From NCBI GenBank assembly GCA_021793645.1, contig JAJYSJ010000021.1, positions 1 through 40,403 of the forward strand: a stretch of 40,403 bases of DNA, in the 5' to 3' direction. A program made the position numbers and the translations under genes. Shown one piece after another: positions 40,400 to 40,403 of this stretch (position 1 is its first letter; every line of letters starts with the position of its first letter). This DNA is from Bacillota bacterium. Lineage in GTDB: Bacteria; Bacillota; Sulfobacillia; JAJZYS01; JAJYTV01. A model generated the notes under the pieces. It ran no database searches and had not been told where the DNA came from. It saw only the letters and a program-made list of their open reading frames with translations.

Positions 40400-40403
40400 A
40401 TGG
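40400..40403 (+). CDS. Start of a further gene cut by the window edge
   Basis: GGAGGTGA followed 7 nt later by ATG at 40400-40402. Only the start codon is inside the window; product unknown. Confidence 0.4.

Overview
The window is GC-rich bacterial DNA, most likely from a spore-forming member of the Bacillota. It carries two copies of the 3' half of a sigK-type sporulation sigma factor gene, a Veg-like protein, strong AGGAGG-type ribosome sites with many GTG/TTG starts, lspA, and several selenoprotein candidates. The exact lineage cannot be read from the sequence.

Region 1 (1-22050) is an accessory island bounded by two diverged copies of the SigK C-terminal half (1-518 and 21520-22050). Each copy is preceded by the same short motif. 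Neither has its N-terminal half in the window. Between them lie a group IIC intron after the sigK terminator, a DUF4349 membrane protein, a TnpB element with its omega-RNA, a small cluster (CpaB-like, HD-GYP, unknown, ParM-like actin), a frameshifted IscB element with its upstream omega-RNA, and a ribbon-helix-helix/DUF4097/ABC-exporter module of actinobacterial style. Then come broken PilZ and DUF192 genes, a GT-C-like membrane protein, a serine-recombinase remnant, an MNT/HEPN toxin-antitoxin pair, a DUF2442 protein, an ORF-less group II intron, a HigBA-type pair and a coiled-coil protein. The layout resembles a decayed skin-like or integrative element parked in sigK.

Region 2 (22200-26200) holds an IS3-family element, a polytopic membrane protein and an IS256-family element.

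Region 3 (26200-33800) is a redox and stress region: L-2-haloacid dehalogenase, OsmC, signal peptidase II, two glutaredoxin-like proteins, an NrtS-like protein, a Crp/Fnr regulator, a tiny SEC-C zinc protein and a frameshifted NAD(P)HX epimerase. Three genes are split by in-frame UGA exactly where a redox cysteine is expected, each followed by a SECIS-like hairpin: a GrdB/PrdB-like protein (UxxC), an AhpD-like protein (CxxU) and a peroxiredoxin-like protein (UxxC).

Region 4 (33800-40403) contains a tightly overlapping three-gene operon (thioredoxin-like protein, MJ0619/Tes-like radical SAM enzyme, SAM methyltransferase) on the minus strand. Facing away from it is a heavy-metal efflux locus: a MerR regulator, an HMA metallochaperone and a P1B-type ATPase with an unusual YPC motif, with two MerR-type long-spacer promoters. 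A second SEC-C mini-protein with its own consensus promoter follows.

Several genes carry single frameshifts. Either the island is decaying or the assembly has indel errors; this cannot be decided from the sequence alone.
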